Part shown: positions 42,240-54,240 of the stretch, one piece after another | Position numbering within the stretch: the stretch's first letter is position 1 | Layout: every line of letters begins with the position of its first letter | Assembly: GCF_000350225.1 (NCBI RefSeq) | Contig: NW_005178764.1 | Coordinates: 143,292 to 207,291, forward strand | DNA: 64,000 bases | DNA from: Chondrus crispus | Lineage: Eukaryota; Rhodophyta; Florideophyceae; Gigartinales; Gigartinaceae | Reading direction: 5' to 3' | Program-made: the position numbers and the translations under genes | Notes under the pieces: generated by a model | What the model saw: only the letters and a program-made list of their open reading frames with translations | What the model was told of the DNA's origin: nothing | Database searches by the model: none

Positions 42240-44810
42240 ATGAGTCAAGAATACGCCACCTCGATCCGGTTCGAACCGGCGGATCCGAGGGCGGCCGCCA
42301 TGCACGCACCATCACCGCCGTTCGGCGACGGCGACGCTGGTCTCCGAGACCGCGAACCGTCGCCTAAGTCCCCCGAAGGACAAGCGGCTGCGATGTTCGA
42401 TCGCATAGCTGACGACATCGAGGAAGTCCGTACTTCACTCCGTATAGACGTGACGGACGCCGTCTACTCGCGATGTATGGACGAGCTCCACTCCCTACGT
42501 GAAGGGAGGTTCGATCGAGTCAGCCAGTCCTTGGAGAATCTCGGAGCACTAGTCGACGAGTTACACTCGCGACTGGTGCTCGTCGAAGACTCACGCCTCG
42601 CACAGCCCGTACTGCACGGGCAACGTCGCCCCACGAGGCCGACCTCGACGAGACGTCCCGACGATCGACCGTCCCCGTCAGCAGAGCAGTTGGGTGCGTT
42701 TGCGCACCTCTCCGCCGAGCTCAACGCTACGCGACAGCGTGCTCGTGACATGCAACGGACCATGGCCGCAAGGCTGCCCGGTGCCCCCACGAGAGGGCCC
42801 GGTGGTGCCGTACCTCTGAGCGCCGTTGCTCCGGAACGTTGGCGTCCGACTGGCGCCGATGCCAGTCGGACTGCGGAAGAAAACCGTCCCCCGATGGGCG
42901 CGAATCTTGCGTCCCAGACCCAAGCATTGCCGCCTATCCCCGTAAGTAGGCGGCAGATGGACCGCGTATCGTACGCGGACGAACAGGACCGTGAAGGAGC
43001 CGCCCGCGGATCCGGAGAACCGATGTTCTCCGTCGATCCCCGCTGGGGCGGCTACCCGCCGGCGAGTTATGCCGAGCATCCAGGTCCGGTAGACGTCCAT
43101 ACGCTACAGGTTACCTCCTTCGGCACGCTAGGTCCCGCCGAGCCCGGGCTCGAGCCGGTGCATACGATGATCCAAGAGTTCAGCGCCGTCGCTGACTATC
43201 GTATGTACCGCTTGGATAACACCTCGAGGCTCGTCACCTCGGGTGACGCGGGACGGATCGCGAAGTACGTCCAACGCTGCCGTGGGATCCGTCCCACGAT
43301 GAGGAGCTTTGACGGTACGGACCCGATCCAGCTCCTACCGTTCTTGAAGGATATTCGGATAACCTTCAACTCGCAACACCTGACCGAAGGTGTTGCCGTG
43401 AGAGTCCTCGCGCACTTCTTAGAGCGCGACACGGAGCGCCTGTATACGAGTTATACGATGCGTGGCCTCCGCGCCGGCCAACTACACGACGACGTGAGTT
43501 GGCCGGGACTCGTGAACCAGTTCCTGAAACGCTACCTAACCGACGACGTGTTAGGTGAAGCGTACGACGCTGTCGCCACGGCGCGACAGCAATCTCATGA
43601 AACGGAGAGCACGTTCGCGGACCGGCTCGAAACAGCCGCGTTCCGGTGCACGGCAGTGTTCTCCGAACAGTCCCTCGCGCACTACTTCGTGCGGGGACTC
43701 GCTCCTGCGACCCGTGCTTCAGTTTCCGAGACAGTGCAGCGGCTGCCGAGCCGCCAGAAGACCGATCTTCCGACCATCCGCCGTATCGCAACGGCAGAAG
43801 AAACCACTTACCGCGCTCGACGCGGTTTACCTCTGCCGGATTCGAAACCGGCAGGGAGGGCTGGCAGGACTACGAAGTCCGCCGCAACAAGTTCGCCCGC
43901 CTCTACCCTCCATGTCGGGGAGGATGAGTGGCAGGCCGACCCTGTCCTCATTACGCAAGGAGCAGGGCCTGTAGGAGCTCGACCCCTTTCACCGATGTCG
44001 ACCGGAACGACGTCGAGCTTCGCAACCGCGTTCGCGGCCACTCCAAGAGCACCCAGGGGTACGGACCCCTGGGTCGCTGAGCTCGACATCTCAAACCGAG
44101 ATACCGGAGGTGAAGCCCCTCGCGTGCCCCTCCTCACCGATGAGAAGGCGCGTCACGCGGCGACCTTCGCCTCAACGGACAGCAGCGCGTACGTGTGCTG
44201 GCTATGTCGTACGTACGGACACGCCATGTACGCCTGCCCGTTCCTGTCGCCGGAACAACGAATGTTCACGGCGTACAGGAACTACCGCTACCAGATGGAG
44301 ACGCGCCTCGGGGCGCGCAATCTACTCCCGCAAGCGGTTGGCGAGGGTCGTCCCCCGCGTCAAGGTTTCCCGAATCGGTCGGGTGGGGGCGCTCGCTTCG
44401 CCTCCCGTGGAGGCGGGTATCGTCGTACCGAACTCGATCGTCGGGATCGGCCCGATTACCGCCAGGCCGACACAAGGTACCCCCGCCAAGGAGGGAGAGG
44501 GGACCGAGACCGTTCTCGGTTACCCCAACCGGTACAGAATGCGATAATGTACCTGCAAGACTGGATAGAGGATCCGTACCCCCTACCCACGGAGGGTCAC
44601 GAAGGAGAGCCGACTCGTTTCGTTCCCCATACCCTGCGACGACTGGAAGCCGCAGGTCAAGGCCCGGAAGTACCCGAGTACTTCGCCAAGGCGGCCGAGC
44701 CGCAGGGGAGGAATAGTCCCGACCCACGCGGCCGGCTACCCGGAGAAGACCTGGCCGTCGATAGCCAGGGGGGTAGCTCCGATAGCACCGGTAGTTCGAA
44801 AAAAGAGTAA
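42240..44810 (+). CDS. Gag of gypsy E
   Basis: The frame is open from inside the LTR, but the ATG at 42240, in unique sequence and shared in position with C, is the likely start (856 residues). It has a helical N-terminal region with basic and acidic patches, a linker, and a capsid domain (DYRMYRLDNTS to YFVRGLAPATRASV, about residues 325-510). The CX2CX4HX4C zinc knuckle CWLCRTYGHAMYAC lies near 660, before an Arg/Gly-rich tail. Its TAA (44808-44810) begins the conserved hairpin. No stop or frameshift is visible, so it could still be made. Gypsy A has the same protein split in two. Confidence 0.9.
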   Translation: MSQEYATSIRFEPADPRAAAMHAPSPPFGDGDAGLRDREPSPKSPEGQAAAMFDRIADDIEEVRTSLRIDVTDAVYSRCMDELHSLREGRFDRVSQSLENLGALVDELHSRLVLVEDSRLAQPVLHGQRRPTRPTSTRRPDDRPSPSAEQLGAFAHLSAELNATRQRARDMQRTMAARLPGAPTRGPGGAVPLSAVAPERWRPTGADASRTAEENRPPMGANLASQTQALPPIPVSRRQMDRVSYADEQDREGAARGSGEPMFSVDPRWGGYPPASYAEHPGPVDVHTLQVTSFGTLGPAEPGLEPVHTMIQEFSAVADYRMYRLDNTSRLVTSGDAGRIAKYVQRCRGIRPTMRSFDGTDPIQLLPFLKDIRITFNSQHLTEGVAVRVLAHFLERDTERLYTSYTMRGLRAGQLHDDVSWPGLVNQFLKRYLTDDVLGEAYDAVATARQQSHETESTFADRLETAAFRCTAVFSEQSLAHYFVRGLAPATRASVSETVQRLPSRQKTDLPTIRRIATAEETTYRARRGLPLPDSKPAGRAGRTTKSAATSSPASTLHVGEDEWQADPVLITQGAGPVGARPLSPMSTGTTSSFATAFAATPRAPRGTDPWVAELDISNRDTGGEAPRVPLLTDEKARHAATFASTDSSAYVCWLCRTYGHAMYACPFLSPEQRMFTAYRNYRYQMETRLGARNLLPQAVGEGRPPRQGFPNRSGGGARFASRGGGYRRTELDRRDRPDYRQADTRYPRQGGRGDRDRSRLPQPVQNAIMYLQDWIEDPYPLPTEGHEGEPTRFVPHTLRRLEAAGQGPEVPEYFAKAAEPQGRNSPDPRGRLPGEDLAVDSQGGSSDSTGSSKKE

Positions 44811-44846
44811 AGACGGTTACGTACACGCGGTCGCGTGAGCCGTCTT
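44810..44846 (+). promoter_or_regulatory. hairpin at the gag stop of gypsy E
   Basis: AAGACGG at 44810-44816 pairs with CCGTCTT at 44840-44846, extended by a bulged stem. A stem position that is a T-A pair in C is a T-G wobble here. It lies between the gag stop and the pol start 140 bp on, so it may act in termination, reinitiation or readthrough. Confidence 0.7.
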
Positions 44847-44950
44847 TTCCCTATGAACTAGACCGGTCCCCGCGTGCTGGCCAAGGACACGGGGGGTATT
44901 GTCCGATAATACATCCCCCGCTATCGGAGGCGAGCACGGGGACTCCAGCA

Positions 44951-47900
44951 ATGTCGACATTGCCGGAGAAACCCAACGCCGGGGCCCACGTAGACCCGAT
45001 GTTGGAAGAAGGCAACACCAGGACACCCGGAGTCCCAGTGAAGCGCAACGAGCGAGACGCGGTTCACGTCGACCGACACGAGTCGGTCGACCTTCTGACG
45101 CCCGTGAGCTCAAGGTCGCCGACGAAATGTCCGCCTCGTACGGACTCCAGCACTTGGACGGGCGTCACTGAGACGCGAACGTCCCCCGACTCGAGCCGAA
45201 GGAAACGCAAGAGGGGCCAACGCCGAAGTCGAAAGCCCCGGCGGAACGACCTCACCGATAAGGTCGCGCCCAAGGTGGTCGATGGCCTCGTATGCCTCAT
45301 GACGTCGAAAATATATAACGTCTTGGGCTCCGTGGCCACCGAAGGCAACGCGTTTAAGCCCCACACGATCGCCGTAGACACGTGCTCGGGCTACAACTTG
45401 GTGAGGAAGGCCGACCTCCCTCCCGACTGGGCCCGCTACGTAATACGGGACGCGCGATTACCACGCCTGGCTGGCGCGAACAGTAACCCGCTTCGACTTA
45501 CGGCGGTCGTCTGCCTCGCGGTCCGGCTGCGCAATACGACGTTACGCATACCTTTCGTAGTGGCCGAACAACTCGCTGTTCCCGTTCTACTTGGGACCGC
45601 GTTCATTGATGCGCACGTACGCAGCATCGACATCGACGGACAGAAGCTCGAACTTCGTCACGGTGGCTCGGTAGCCATCGTCAATGGGAGGGGGGAACCG
45701 ACTTCCCCCACCAGGCGACATGGTCGCCAAACGAGTCGTCCGGAGGTACGCGAGGAGGCCCCGCAGGCGATCCGAATCGCCCGCTGGGCTACCATCCCCG
45801 CGATGTCGCAAGCCCGTGTGCGTGTGACAACCGCGGGGAGGGGTCTCGTGTTCCTGGAGCCCAAGCCCTCACTCCAACCCCGCCATGGAGTGAGGCTGAC
45901 GAATGGCGTCGCGGAAGTTCTGCCGAACCAGACATTCGAAGTTATCGTTGCGAACTTCTCGCGACGGGAGAGGCGGCTTCCGAAGCACACCGTCGTGGGA
46001 TACGCGAAGCGCAACCCCCTCGCAATCCTCACGCCCGAACGTCGAGTCGCTGAGGGGGTCGCGCACGCGTTGCACCTGACCGACTTGACCGATCAAGTCG
46101 GAGAGGCAGGAGCTGGGCGATCCAGCTCCGACGAGAAAGCAACCGGTGGGAGTGAAGAGGTTGACCCGGACGAACGGTCACCTATATCCCCACCGACGGC
46201 GGAGGGTACTGTACCCCCCCAGCAGAAGGATCCCGACAATCCACCGATGGATTGGGAAAAAGAGATTGACTTGTCATACATCGACGATGACAAGCTCAGG
46301 GGCCACGTGCTCGAGATGCTCCGTGAGCACTCGAGTCTGTGGAGCGGTGCGCTCGGAACGATCCAAGCTACGGAGCACCGCATCCCCCTCGAACCGGGAA
46401 CGAAACCGATTCGTTCTATGCCCTATCGGAAGGGCCCGGCCATGCGCGAAATGGTCGCAAAGGAGGTCAACAAGATGTTGAACGCAGGGGTTATCGAGCC
46501 CGCGAGCACCGAGTGGGCGTCCCCGGTGGTGCTCGTACCGAAGAAAGACGGCTCTCTTCGGTTCTGCGTGGACTACCGGCGCCTCAATGCGAAGACTGCA
46601 GCGGATTCGTATCGGCTGCCGCGTATGGACGACTGCATCGACTCGTTAGGAGATGCAGCCGTCTTTACGACGCTGGACTGCGATTCCGGTTATTGGCAGA
46701 TCCCGGTCGCTCCAGAGGACCGGGATAAGACTACCTTCACGACACATATGGGTACGTACCGCCATTTGCGCATGCCGTTTGGATTAAAAGGGGCACTGGC
46801 CACCTTCCAACGTGCCCTCGATATCATACTCTCCGGAGTCCGCTGGCAAATATGCCTCGTTTATCTCGATGACGTTATCGTGTTCTTGCGTACGGACGCG
46901 GAACACGCAAGGCATCTCGATACCGTCTTGAGCTTGTTGCGGAGTGCCGGCATCTCCCTCAAGCTCAAGAAGTGCAGCTTCTTCCGTCCGAAGGTGCACT
47001 ACCTGGGGCACGTTATATCCCCAGGTAAGTTGAGCGTGGCTGATACAGCAATCGACGCCTTCAAGACGTTCACGTTCCCGAGGACGCTCACGCAGGTGCG
47101 CTCGTTCCTCGGGGCGTGTAACGTGTATCGTCGCTTTGTCAAGGGCTTCTCGAAGATTGCCCGTCCGTTAACCAATATAACGCGCAAGGACTCGGATCAC
47201 GACTTCGATAACTCAACGGAGGTTCAGCTTCAGGCTTTCGAGAGCCTGAAGGCGGCGATGATCTCCCCGCCGATCCTCGCACTACCACGGTACGGCCGAC
47301 CGTACCTGTTGGACACTGACGCCAGTGCATATCAGCTCGGGTGCACCCTCCTACAGGAGCACGACGAGCCAAACGATTGGCGCCCCGTTGGGTACTGGTC
47401 GTACTCGCTAAGCGATAGCGAACGAAACTACAGCGCTACGGAGCGTGAGTGCTTCGCCGTGGTGTGGGCCGTCCGCACACTGCGGCCGTACATCGAAGGA
47501 ACCAAGTTCACCGTCCGGACGGATCACCACGCCCTCCGATGGCTCATGTCGCTCACGGAGAGCTCGGGAAGACTCACCCGGTGGCGGCTACGTCCGGTTG
47601 AATACGATTTCACCATTCAGTACCGCCTCGGGCGCGTGCATCAGGTGCCCGATGCCCTGTCACGCCTCGTGTCGCCTCGTGTCGCCGATGACTCTCGCCT
47701 CACCGTCGAGGTGGATGACGACATTCCCACCTTCGACGGGGGTACGACCGTTCGAGACGTATCGAATGAGCTCGCGGACCACGCTTGTACCGCGAGCTGT
47801 GATCATCAGGCCGTCCATGTCTTCGTAACGACACGGAACCAAGCCGAAGCCCGAACAAGGTCGGGCGTACGGACGCGCGACGAACCGCTAGGTGACGACG

Positions 47901-49534
47901 AAGCCCCCGCTCTCCAAGGACCCAATTCTTTTTGGGAGGAGAACGACGAGTTCGACGCCGCCGACATCCAGCGCGCCGAAGACCCCGAGGCTGGCGCGCT
48001 CGACTCCCCGGTCGCCCCACCGCAGGACGACCTTCCGGCCCCTCTTACGATAGAGGAGATAGCCGAGAAGCAACGCGTGGATGACTTCTGCCAAACCGTT
48101 TTGGCACGACAGTCCGAGTCTTGAGACTCTGCGTTCTTCGAGGACCACCAAGGGGTGCTCAAACGGAGACACCCCTTCGATCCTGAAACCGTACAGGTGG
48201 TGGTGCCTCGGACGCTCCGCGCCAGGCTCCTTCGCCTGTGCCACAACCCGGCCATCGCGGGGCACCCGGGCCAGAACCGTATGTACTATGCACTTCGACG
48301 CGAGTACTACTGGCCCCACCTGGCTGCAGACGTGGCAGCCACGGTGCGAGGGTGTCGGACCTGCGCGATGAACCGGGTTAAGCTGAGGAAACGTCTCAAT
48401 CGATTAAGATTATTCCCAGCTACGAGACCTCTCGGGAGCCTCGCCATCGACATCTTGGGGCCGCTCCCCCAGACGAAGACAGGGAAACGATTCCTGCTCG
48501 TGATTATGGACCGCTTCAGCAAGCTGACGCAAGTCGTTGCGCTCTGCACGATAACAGCGTACAAGGTCGCAGTTGTGTTCTGCGACTCGTGGGTGTTCAA
48601 GTATGGCGTCCCTCGCACGTTGCTTTCGGACAACGGCCCTCAGTTTAATGCCAAGTTCTTCCACAGCACGTGCCGTGTTCTGAGGATAACGAATTTGTAC
48701 ACTTCGGCGTACCATCCCCAGACGAACGGGCAAGTCGAGCGATATAACCGAACAATCGCCTCGATGCTGAGGAACTACGTGAGTGAACACCAGGACGACT
48801 GGGACGTGTACGTGGGGCCGCTTACGTACGCGTACAACTCCCACGTACATCGCACCACACGCACCACGCCGTTTGAGCTCGTGCTCAGCAGGCCACCGCC
48901 GGAGTTCTCTCTCGGACGTGCGGACGGCGACGGACCCCCTTCCGATAAGGGGAACCAACGTGCCGAGTTTCTCAAGACCTTGGACTCGACTATCCAGAAG
49001 GCCTACGGGGGCCTGCGTCGGACGCAGGCTCGCTACAGGCGCGACTTCGATAAGCGCATAAGACGTATTAATTCCCGGCTCCGTCCCGGAGAATACGTAT
49101 ATCTGAACCCCACCGATGGGGGGAAGACATCAAACAAGCTCGCCTTCCCGGCTGTCGGACCGTACCGAGTTCCCGCGAACGACCAGCGCACTATCACGAT
49201 CGATCGTGGTGGAGTTACGGAGCGCGTCTCCGCAGAACGCTGCGTCTACGCACCCCCGCCGGCGAACGTGCCAACGGCGAGCACGACTAACCCCGAGGAC
49301 CTTGCCGACAAGATCAATGAAGGCACACAGTATGCTGTCGAACGGCTACTCAAGCATCGCGTCATGGAGAATGGAACTACGAAGTTCCTCACTAAGTGGG
49401 CAGACTATGACGCTCCCACATGGACAGCGCGTACCCACATCCCCGAGGAGTTGGTGTCTCGTTACGCACGAAGACTCCGAGCGCGTACAGGGAGAGACCT
49501 TACCTCAGAAGTGAACGCGGACGTTCACTCTTGA
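44951..49534 (+). pseudogene. pol of gypsy E: protease, RT, RNase H, integrase, chromodomain; one nonsense codon
   Basis: The ATG at 44951 starts a separate pol frame, 140 bp after gag. The protease signature reads IAVDTCSGYNLV (residues about 141-151), with Cys where the family has Gly, followed by VLLGTAFIDAHV. RT has CVDYRRLNAKTAAD, FTTLDCDSGYWQ and catalytic YLDD (640-641); RNase H has LLDTDASAYQLG. TGA at 48122-48124 (an Arg codon in C, CGG) cuts pol before the integrase. The same frame goes on to the integrase zinc finger (GHPGQNRMYY, CRTCA), the D-D-E core (IDILGPLP, LSDNGPQF, NGQVERYNR) and a chromodomain (YAVERLLKHR to DAPTWTARTHIPEELV). The stop at 49532-49534 follows a small hairpin. 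Confidence 0.92.
49511..49528 (+). repeat. hairpin at the pol stop of gypsy E
   Basis: GTGAACG-CGGA-CGTTCAC, a 7-bp stem encoding the last residues of pol (VNADVH), 3 bp before its stop. The same structure is at 54100-54117 in C, and a variant is at 55842-55859. Confidence 0.7.
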
Positions 49535-51229
49535 GGAGGGGACCCTCAACCGCTTCGTTATTGATTAACTTCCGTCTCGAATTAAACTCACCCCGCGGGC
49601 TTAGGACGAAAAGGGACGCGCGAAGGGACAGGTGTCTCCAAAGAACAGCAACGGAATCAGTCGCGAGAAGCCAAGACGTATTGGCAACCGAGAGCTCCCG
49701 TACGCAAACCAAAGGAAGCGAGCAGCACGAGCTGCGCCATGATGGCACCTCGTCACGGACTGTGGACAATGAGCCCTCGAGCAGGGAGACGATCTCCCGG
49801 AACGATACAGTCGCCCCGCGGTCGCCACAAGTTTCGCCTACATGGGGACAGCTGTCCTGCGCGCACCAGTTCGTACCAGCTGCGCTATACGGAAGGGGTC
49901 CGCGATCCCGAGACCCCCGCGACGACGAAGGACGCACCTCGGCACTAGATAGCAACGACAAGTACGCTGCAGACCGAGCAAGGGGAGGGAAGAGACAGTA
50001 CGAGCCGCCGTCGGCTGATACACTCGAGATCAGAGCCCCAACAAACAGTCACGGCCATACCCTAAATAAGGGAGAAAAATTAGTGGAACGCGAAATTACA
50101 CTGGGAGACAGTGCCCTTACATGACGTCCAAGCGCACGCGATACGTACAACGCGCAAGGGACGTTCGGACGGCGACGCGTGGGAAGAGTACAGCGTGTAC
50201 CCACCAACCGGGACACGCTACCGGAGCCCGACCATGGAGGGGCGCGGTCCCGATGCCGCCCCCTCCAGAATTGTCAAACCGGCGAAATGCGCAGAAGTTC
50301 GACGCACGGGGCGTCCCGAAAGCGGAGCAGGCACCAAGACCAGCAACTGGAGACGCTGCGCAAGGAAGTCATCCAGCGGTGGGTACGGCACGCGAGTAAC
50401 AAACACGCCAGTCCTCGCCGCCTCCCCACCGTTGGTTCGCAAGGGGACTCGAGAACCCCACGCCGATGCAACGAACGCCAACTACGCGTGTGGAATTGGG
50501 GAGTATCGAGCTCCGCCAGGGCCATCCACACGACCATGCCGACGAGCCGCTCTGGCGATGAAAGAAGGGACGACTCCTCCCCCTTCCCCCACATGCCAAG
50601 GTATCTTATCCCTCTCCGCTCATCGTCAAGAGCACGGGTTGTGGAGACTACAGTACGGAGCGCGACGTCGCGCGGGGAAGGGGACGCGTAAGGCGGACGA
50701 CCGCACTCACCACGAGGAGCCTGCCCCCTCGCCATAACCCCGCGGACCCGAGCCCCGGCGCCAGGGGAGAGAAGACGGCGCCCTCTCCATTCTCTGGCGG
50801 ACGATTCGGGTCGTCCACCAACCGCTCTCTCACCCATCTGCCCTCGCCATCGGAGGCGAGGGGCGCGACGACAAGGACAATACCGCGCTGTGCCCTCGCC
50901 CACGGAGGCGAAGGGCGCGATAAGAAGACATACACCGCCCGCCGCGCCCTCGCTCGAACGGCGAGGGGCGCGACCCGGAAGACAGTATCACGAGCGGTGC
51001 CCTCGTCACCGAAGGCGAGGGCCGCGATGAGAACTACAGGTCCCTCGGGCCTTGCCCTCGTTCGAGTACGCGAAAGGACGGGGGCTCACATAGAGACTAC
51101 CCACGTGGGACAAGACGAATTCGCGAGGGGCCGACCCCTCGCGGTGGAGGAGATACGTGGCCATGCGATCCACGTATTCTACCTCACCGAGACTGTACGC
51201 AAACGTGCGATCGCAGGGGATGGCAGAAG
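49535..51229 (+). repeat. 3' untranslated region of gypsy E with a hairpin array
   Basis: No gene-like frame is convincing. From about 50690 to 51060 there are at least five units built on CCCTCGCC-N4-GGCGAGGG followed by a CGCGA-type tail, 50-60 bp apart. Earlier sequence (49535-50690) holds no clear repeats or coding. The 5' part of the 3' LTR is missing at the right end. Confidence 0.7.
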
Positions 51230-51417
51230 CTCCGGGGCGTCGAGGCGTCGATCCGCTCGTGCGTGCGCGCGTCCCTGCTCGCTCCCGCTCTACCACCGCT
51301 ACCCGGGCCCGAGCCCGGTTCCGTAGCTGGTTGACCCGCTTCACCCCTTCTCCGATCCGGGGTCTACAGGTCGAACTGCGCATACACCTCCAGTCGTCTG
51401 GGGGTGTTTATGCTACA
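51230..51417 (+). repeat. 3' LTR of gypsy E, truncated
   Basis: These 188 bp match the end of the 5' LTR (41976-42163) with about three differences, and end correctly at ATGCTACA before CTATC. The first 510 bp of the LTR, including its promoter, are absent. Confidence 0.9.
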
Positions 51418-51422
51418 CTATC

Positions 51423-54123
51423 TGTCGTCCGATGGCAGATATGCCTCGTCTACCTGGATGATGTCATCGTGTTCTCCCGTACGCACGAAGAACACGCGAA
51501 GCATCTCGACACTGTCTTGAGCTTGTTGAGGAGCACCGCAATCTCCCTCAAGCTCAAGAAGTGTAGCTTCTTCCAACCGAAGGTGCACTACTTGGGGCAC
51601 GTCATTTCCCCAGGTAAGCTGAGCGTCGCCGAAGCGGCAGCGGACGCTTTCTAAACGTTCACGTTTCCCAGAACCCTGACGCAGGTGCGCTCGTTCCTCG
51701 GGGCGTATAACGTCTACCGCCGCTTCGTGAAGGGGTTCGCGAAAATTGCGAGTCCATTAACGGAAATGACGCGCAAAGACGCGGACCCCGACTTCGAAAA
51801 CCCGACGGAGCCGCAACTTCAAGCATTCGAAGCGTTGAAGGAGCGGATGATTTCCCCGCCGATTCTAGCATTGCCGCGGTACGGTCGACCGTACATGATC
51901 GACACGGATGCTAGTACCTATCAACTGGGCTGTACGTTGCTCCAGGAACACGAAAAGGCGAACGATTGGCGACCCGTTGGGTATTGGTCGTACTCACTGT
52001 CCGATAGTGAGCGCAACTACAGCGCTACGGAGCGCGAATGCTTTGCCGTAGTGTGGGCCGTCTGCATATTACGGCCGTACATCGAAGGTACCAAGTTCAC
52101 CGTCCGGACGGACCATGATGCCCTCCGATGGCTTATGTCCCTCACGGAGATTTCCGGAAGGCTTACCCGGTGGCGACTGCGGTTGGCGGCATACGACTTC
52201 ACCATCCAGTATCGCCCCGGGCGCATGCACCAGGTGCCCGATGCCCTGTCACGCCTCGTGTCGCCAAGGGTCACCGACGACCCTCGCCCAGTCGTCGAGG
52301 TGGATGACGACATTCCCACCTTCGATGCGGGTACGACCGTTCGTGACATGTCGGAAGAGCTCGCGGACCACGTCTGTACCGTGAGCTGCGATCACAAGGC
52401 CGTCCATGTCTTCGTGACAACAAGGATTCAAGCCGGATCGCGAAGAGGGTCGCGCGTCCGTACGCGCGACGAGCCGAGGGGCGACGACGAGGCCCCCGCT
52501 CTTGAAGGACCCACCTTGTTCTGGGAGGAGAACGACGAGTTTGACGCTGTCGACATCGAGCGCACCGAATAACCCGAAGTTGGCGCGCCCGCCTCCATGG
52601 TCGCCCCTCCGCAGGACGACCTTCCGGCCCCTCTTACGTTAGAGGAGATAGCCGAAGAGCAACGCGTGGATGACTTCTGCCAGACCGTACTGGCGCCACA
52701 GTCAGAGTCCCGGGACTCCGCGTTCTTCGAGGACCACCACGGGGTGCTCAAACGGAGACACCCCTTCGACCCTGACATCGTGCAGGTCGTGGTGCCACGG
52801 ACGCTACGGGCGCGGCTTCTCCAGCTCTGCCACACACCAACCATCGCGGGGCACCCGGGCCAGAACCGTATGTACTTCGTGCTCCATCGCGAGTACTACT
52901 GGCCCCATCTCGCCGCAGATGTCACAGCTACGGTGCGAGGGTGCCGAATATGCGCGATGAACCGTGTTAAGTTGCGGAAACACCTCAACCGTTTGAAGTT
53001 GTTTTCGGCAACACGGTCGCTTGAGAGCCTCGCCATCGACATCTTGGGACCGCTACCCAAAACGAAGGCAGGGAAACGGTTCCTTCTCGTAATCACGGAC
53101 CGTTTCACCAAGCTGACTCAAGTTGTGGCACTGCGGACCGTAACCGCGTACACGGTCGCCGTCGCGTTCTGCGACGCGTGGGTATTTAAATACGGCGTCC
53201 CACGCTCGCTACTGTCGGATAACGGACCGCAGTTCAACGCGAAGTTCTTCCACAGCACGTGCCGTGTCCTGGGGGTGACGAACTTATACACTTCGGCGTA
53301 CCACCCCCAGACGAACGGGCAGGTCGAGCGATACAATCGGACGATCGCTTTGATGTTACGCAATTACGTCGGCGAACATCAGGACGACTGGGAAGTGTAC
53401 GTGGGGCCGCTCACGTACGCGTACAACTCCCACGTACATCGTACGACGAGTACCACGCCCTTCGAGCTCGTCCTCAGCCGACCCCCGCCGAAGTGTTCTC
53501 TACGTAGAGCCTACGGTGACGCGGCCCCGTCCGATAGGGGCAACGCCCGCGCTGAGTTCCTCAAGACGTTGGACGACACGATCCAGAAGGCGTACGGGAG
53601 CCTGCGCCGGACGCAGGCTCGGTACACGCGCGACTTCGATAAGCGCGTCAGACGGCTCAACGCACGTATCAAGCCAGGTAATTACGTCTACCTGAACCCC
53701 ACCGATGCGGCAAAAACGTCTAACAAACTCGCGTCGCCCGCCGTTGGGCCATACCGGGTACTCGCCAACGACCGGCGAACCATCACGATCGATCATGATG
53801 GTGTCACCGAGCGCGTCTCCGCAGACCGCTGCGTGTACGCGCCACCACCGACGGGCGCGCCACGGGCGAGTACGACAACCCCAAGTGACCTTGCCGACAA
53901 GGTCACCGAGGGCACGCAGTATGCCGTGGAACGATTACTCCGGCATCGAGCCATGCCTGACGGAACAATCGAGTTCCTCATCAAGTGGGCGGATTACGAC
54001 ACGCCCACATGGACCGCCCGGACTCACGTTCCGGAGGAGTTGGTGTCTCGTTACGCCCAACGCCTCCGGAGACGCACCGGCAGGAACCTCACGTCTGACG
54101 TGAACGCGGACGTTCACGCTTGA
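51423..54123 (+). pseudogene. pol of gypsy C: RT end, RNase H, integrase, chromodomain
   Basis: Continues the RT frame of C with catalytic YLDD (LVYLDDVIVFSR). In-frame stops are TAA at 51652-51654 and TAA at 52570-52572 (a Glu/Asp codon in E). RNase H (MIDTDASTYQLG), the integrase zinc finger and D-D-E core (IDILGPLP, LSDNGPQF, NGQVERYNR) and the chromodomain (YAVERLLRHR to TPTWTARTHVPEELV) are otherwise clear, in one frame. Residues match E closely. The stop is at 54121-54123. Confidence 0.92.
54100..54117 (+). repeat. hairpin at the pol stop of gypsy C
   Basis: The 7-bp stem GTGAACG/CGTTCAC with loop CGGA is 3 bp before the pol stop. The copy at 55842-55859 has GTGGACG/CGTCCAC, so both sides of one pair changed together. 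Confidence 0.75.
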
Positions 54124-54240
54124 GAGGGGCTCGCGCGGACAAGAAGTCGGAGCGCGAGGAGCGCCGGAAAAAGCCCTCGGGGAGCGCCGCGGGCCGAGCT
54201 GGCCAGGCCCAGGCGCTACCACGCGCCATGGGCATTTAAA

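Larger units (their letters stand above)
41465..51417 (+). mobile_element. Ty3/gypsy chromovirus E, nearly intact
   Basis: CTATC duplications flank it (41460-41464 and 51418-51422). The 5' LTR is complete (699 bp); the 3' LTR keeps only its last 188 bp or so. Gag is a single 857-codon frame and pol has one nonsense codon. PBS TGGTCTCCCGACC starts 2 bp after the 5' LTR. Over the 188 bp shared, the LTRs differ at about 3 positions. It is related to C by gag and pol, and inserted into the RT gene of C. Confidence 0.93.
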
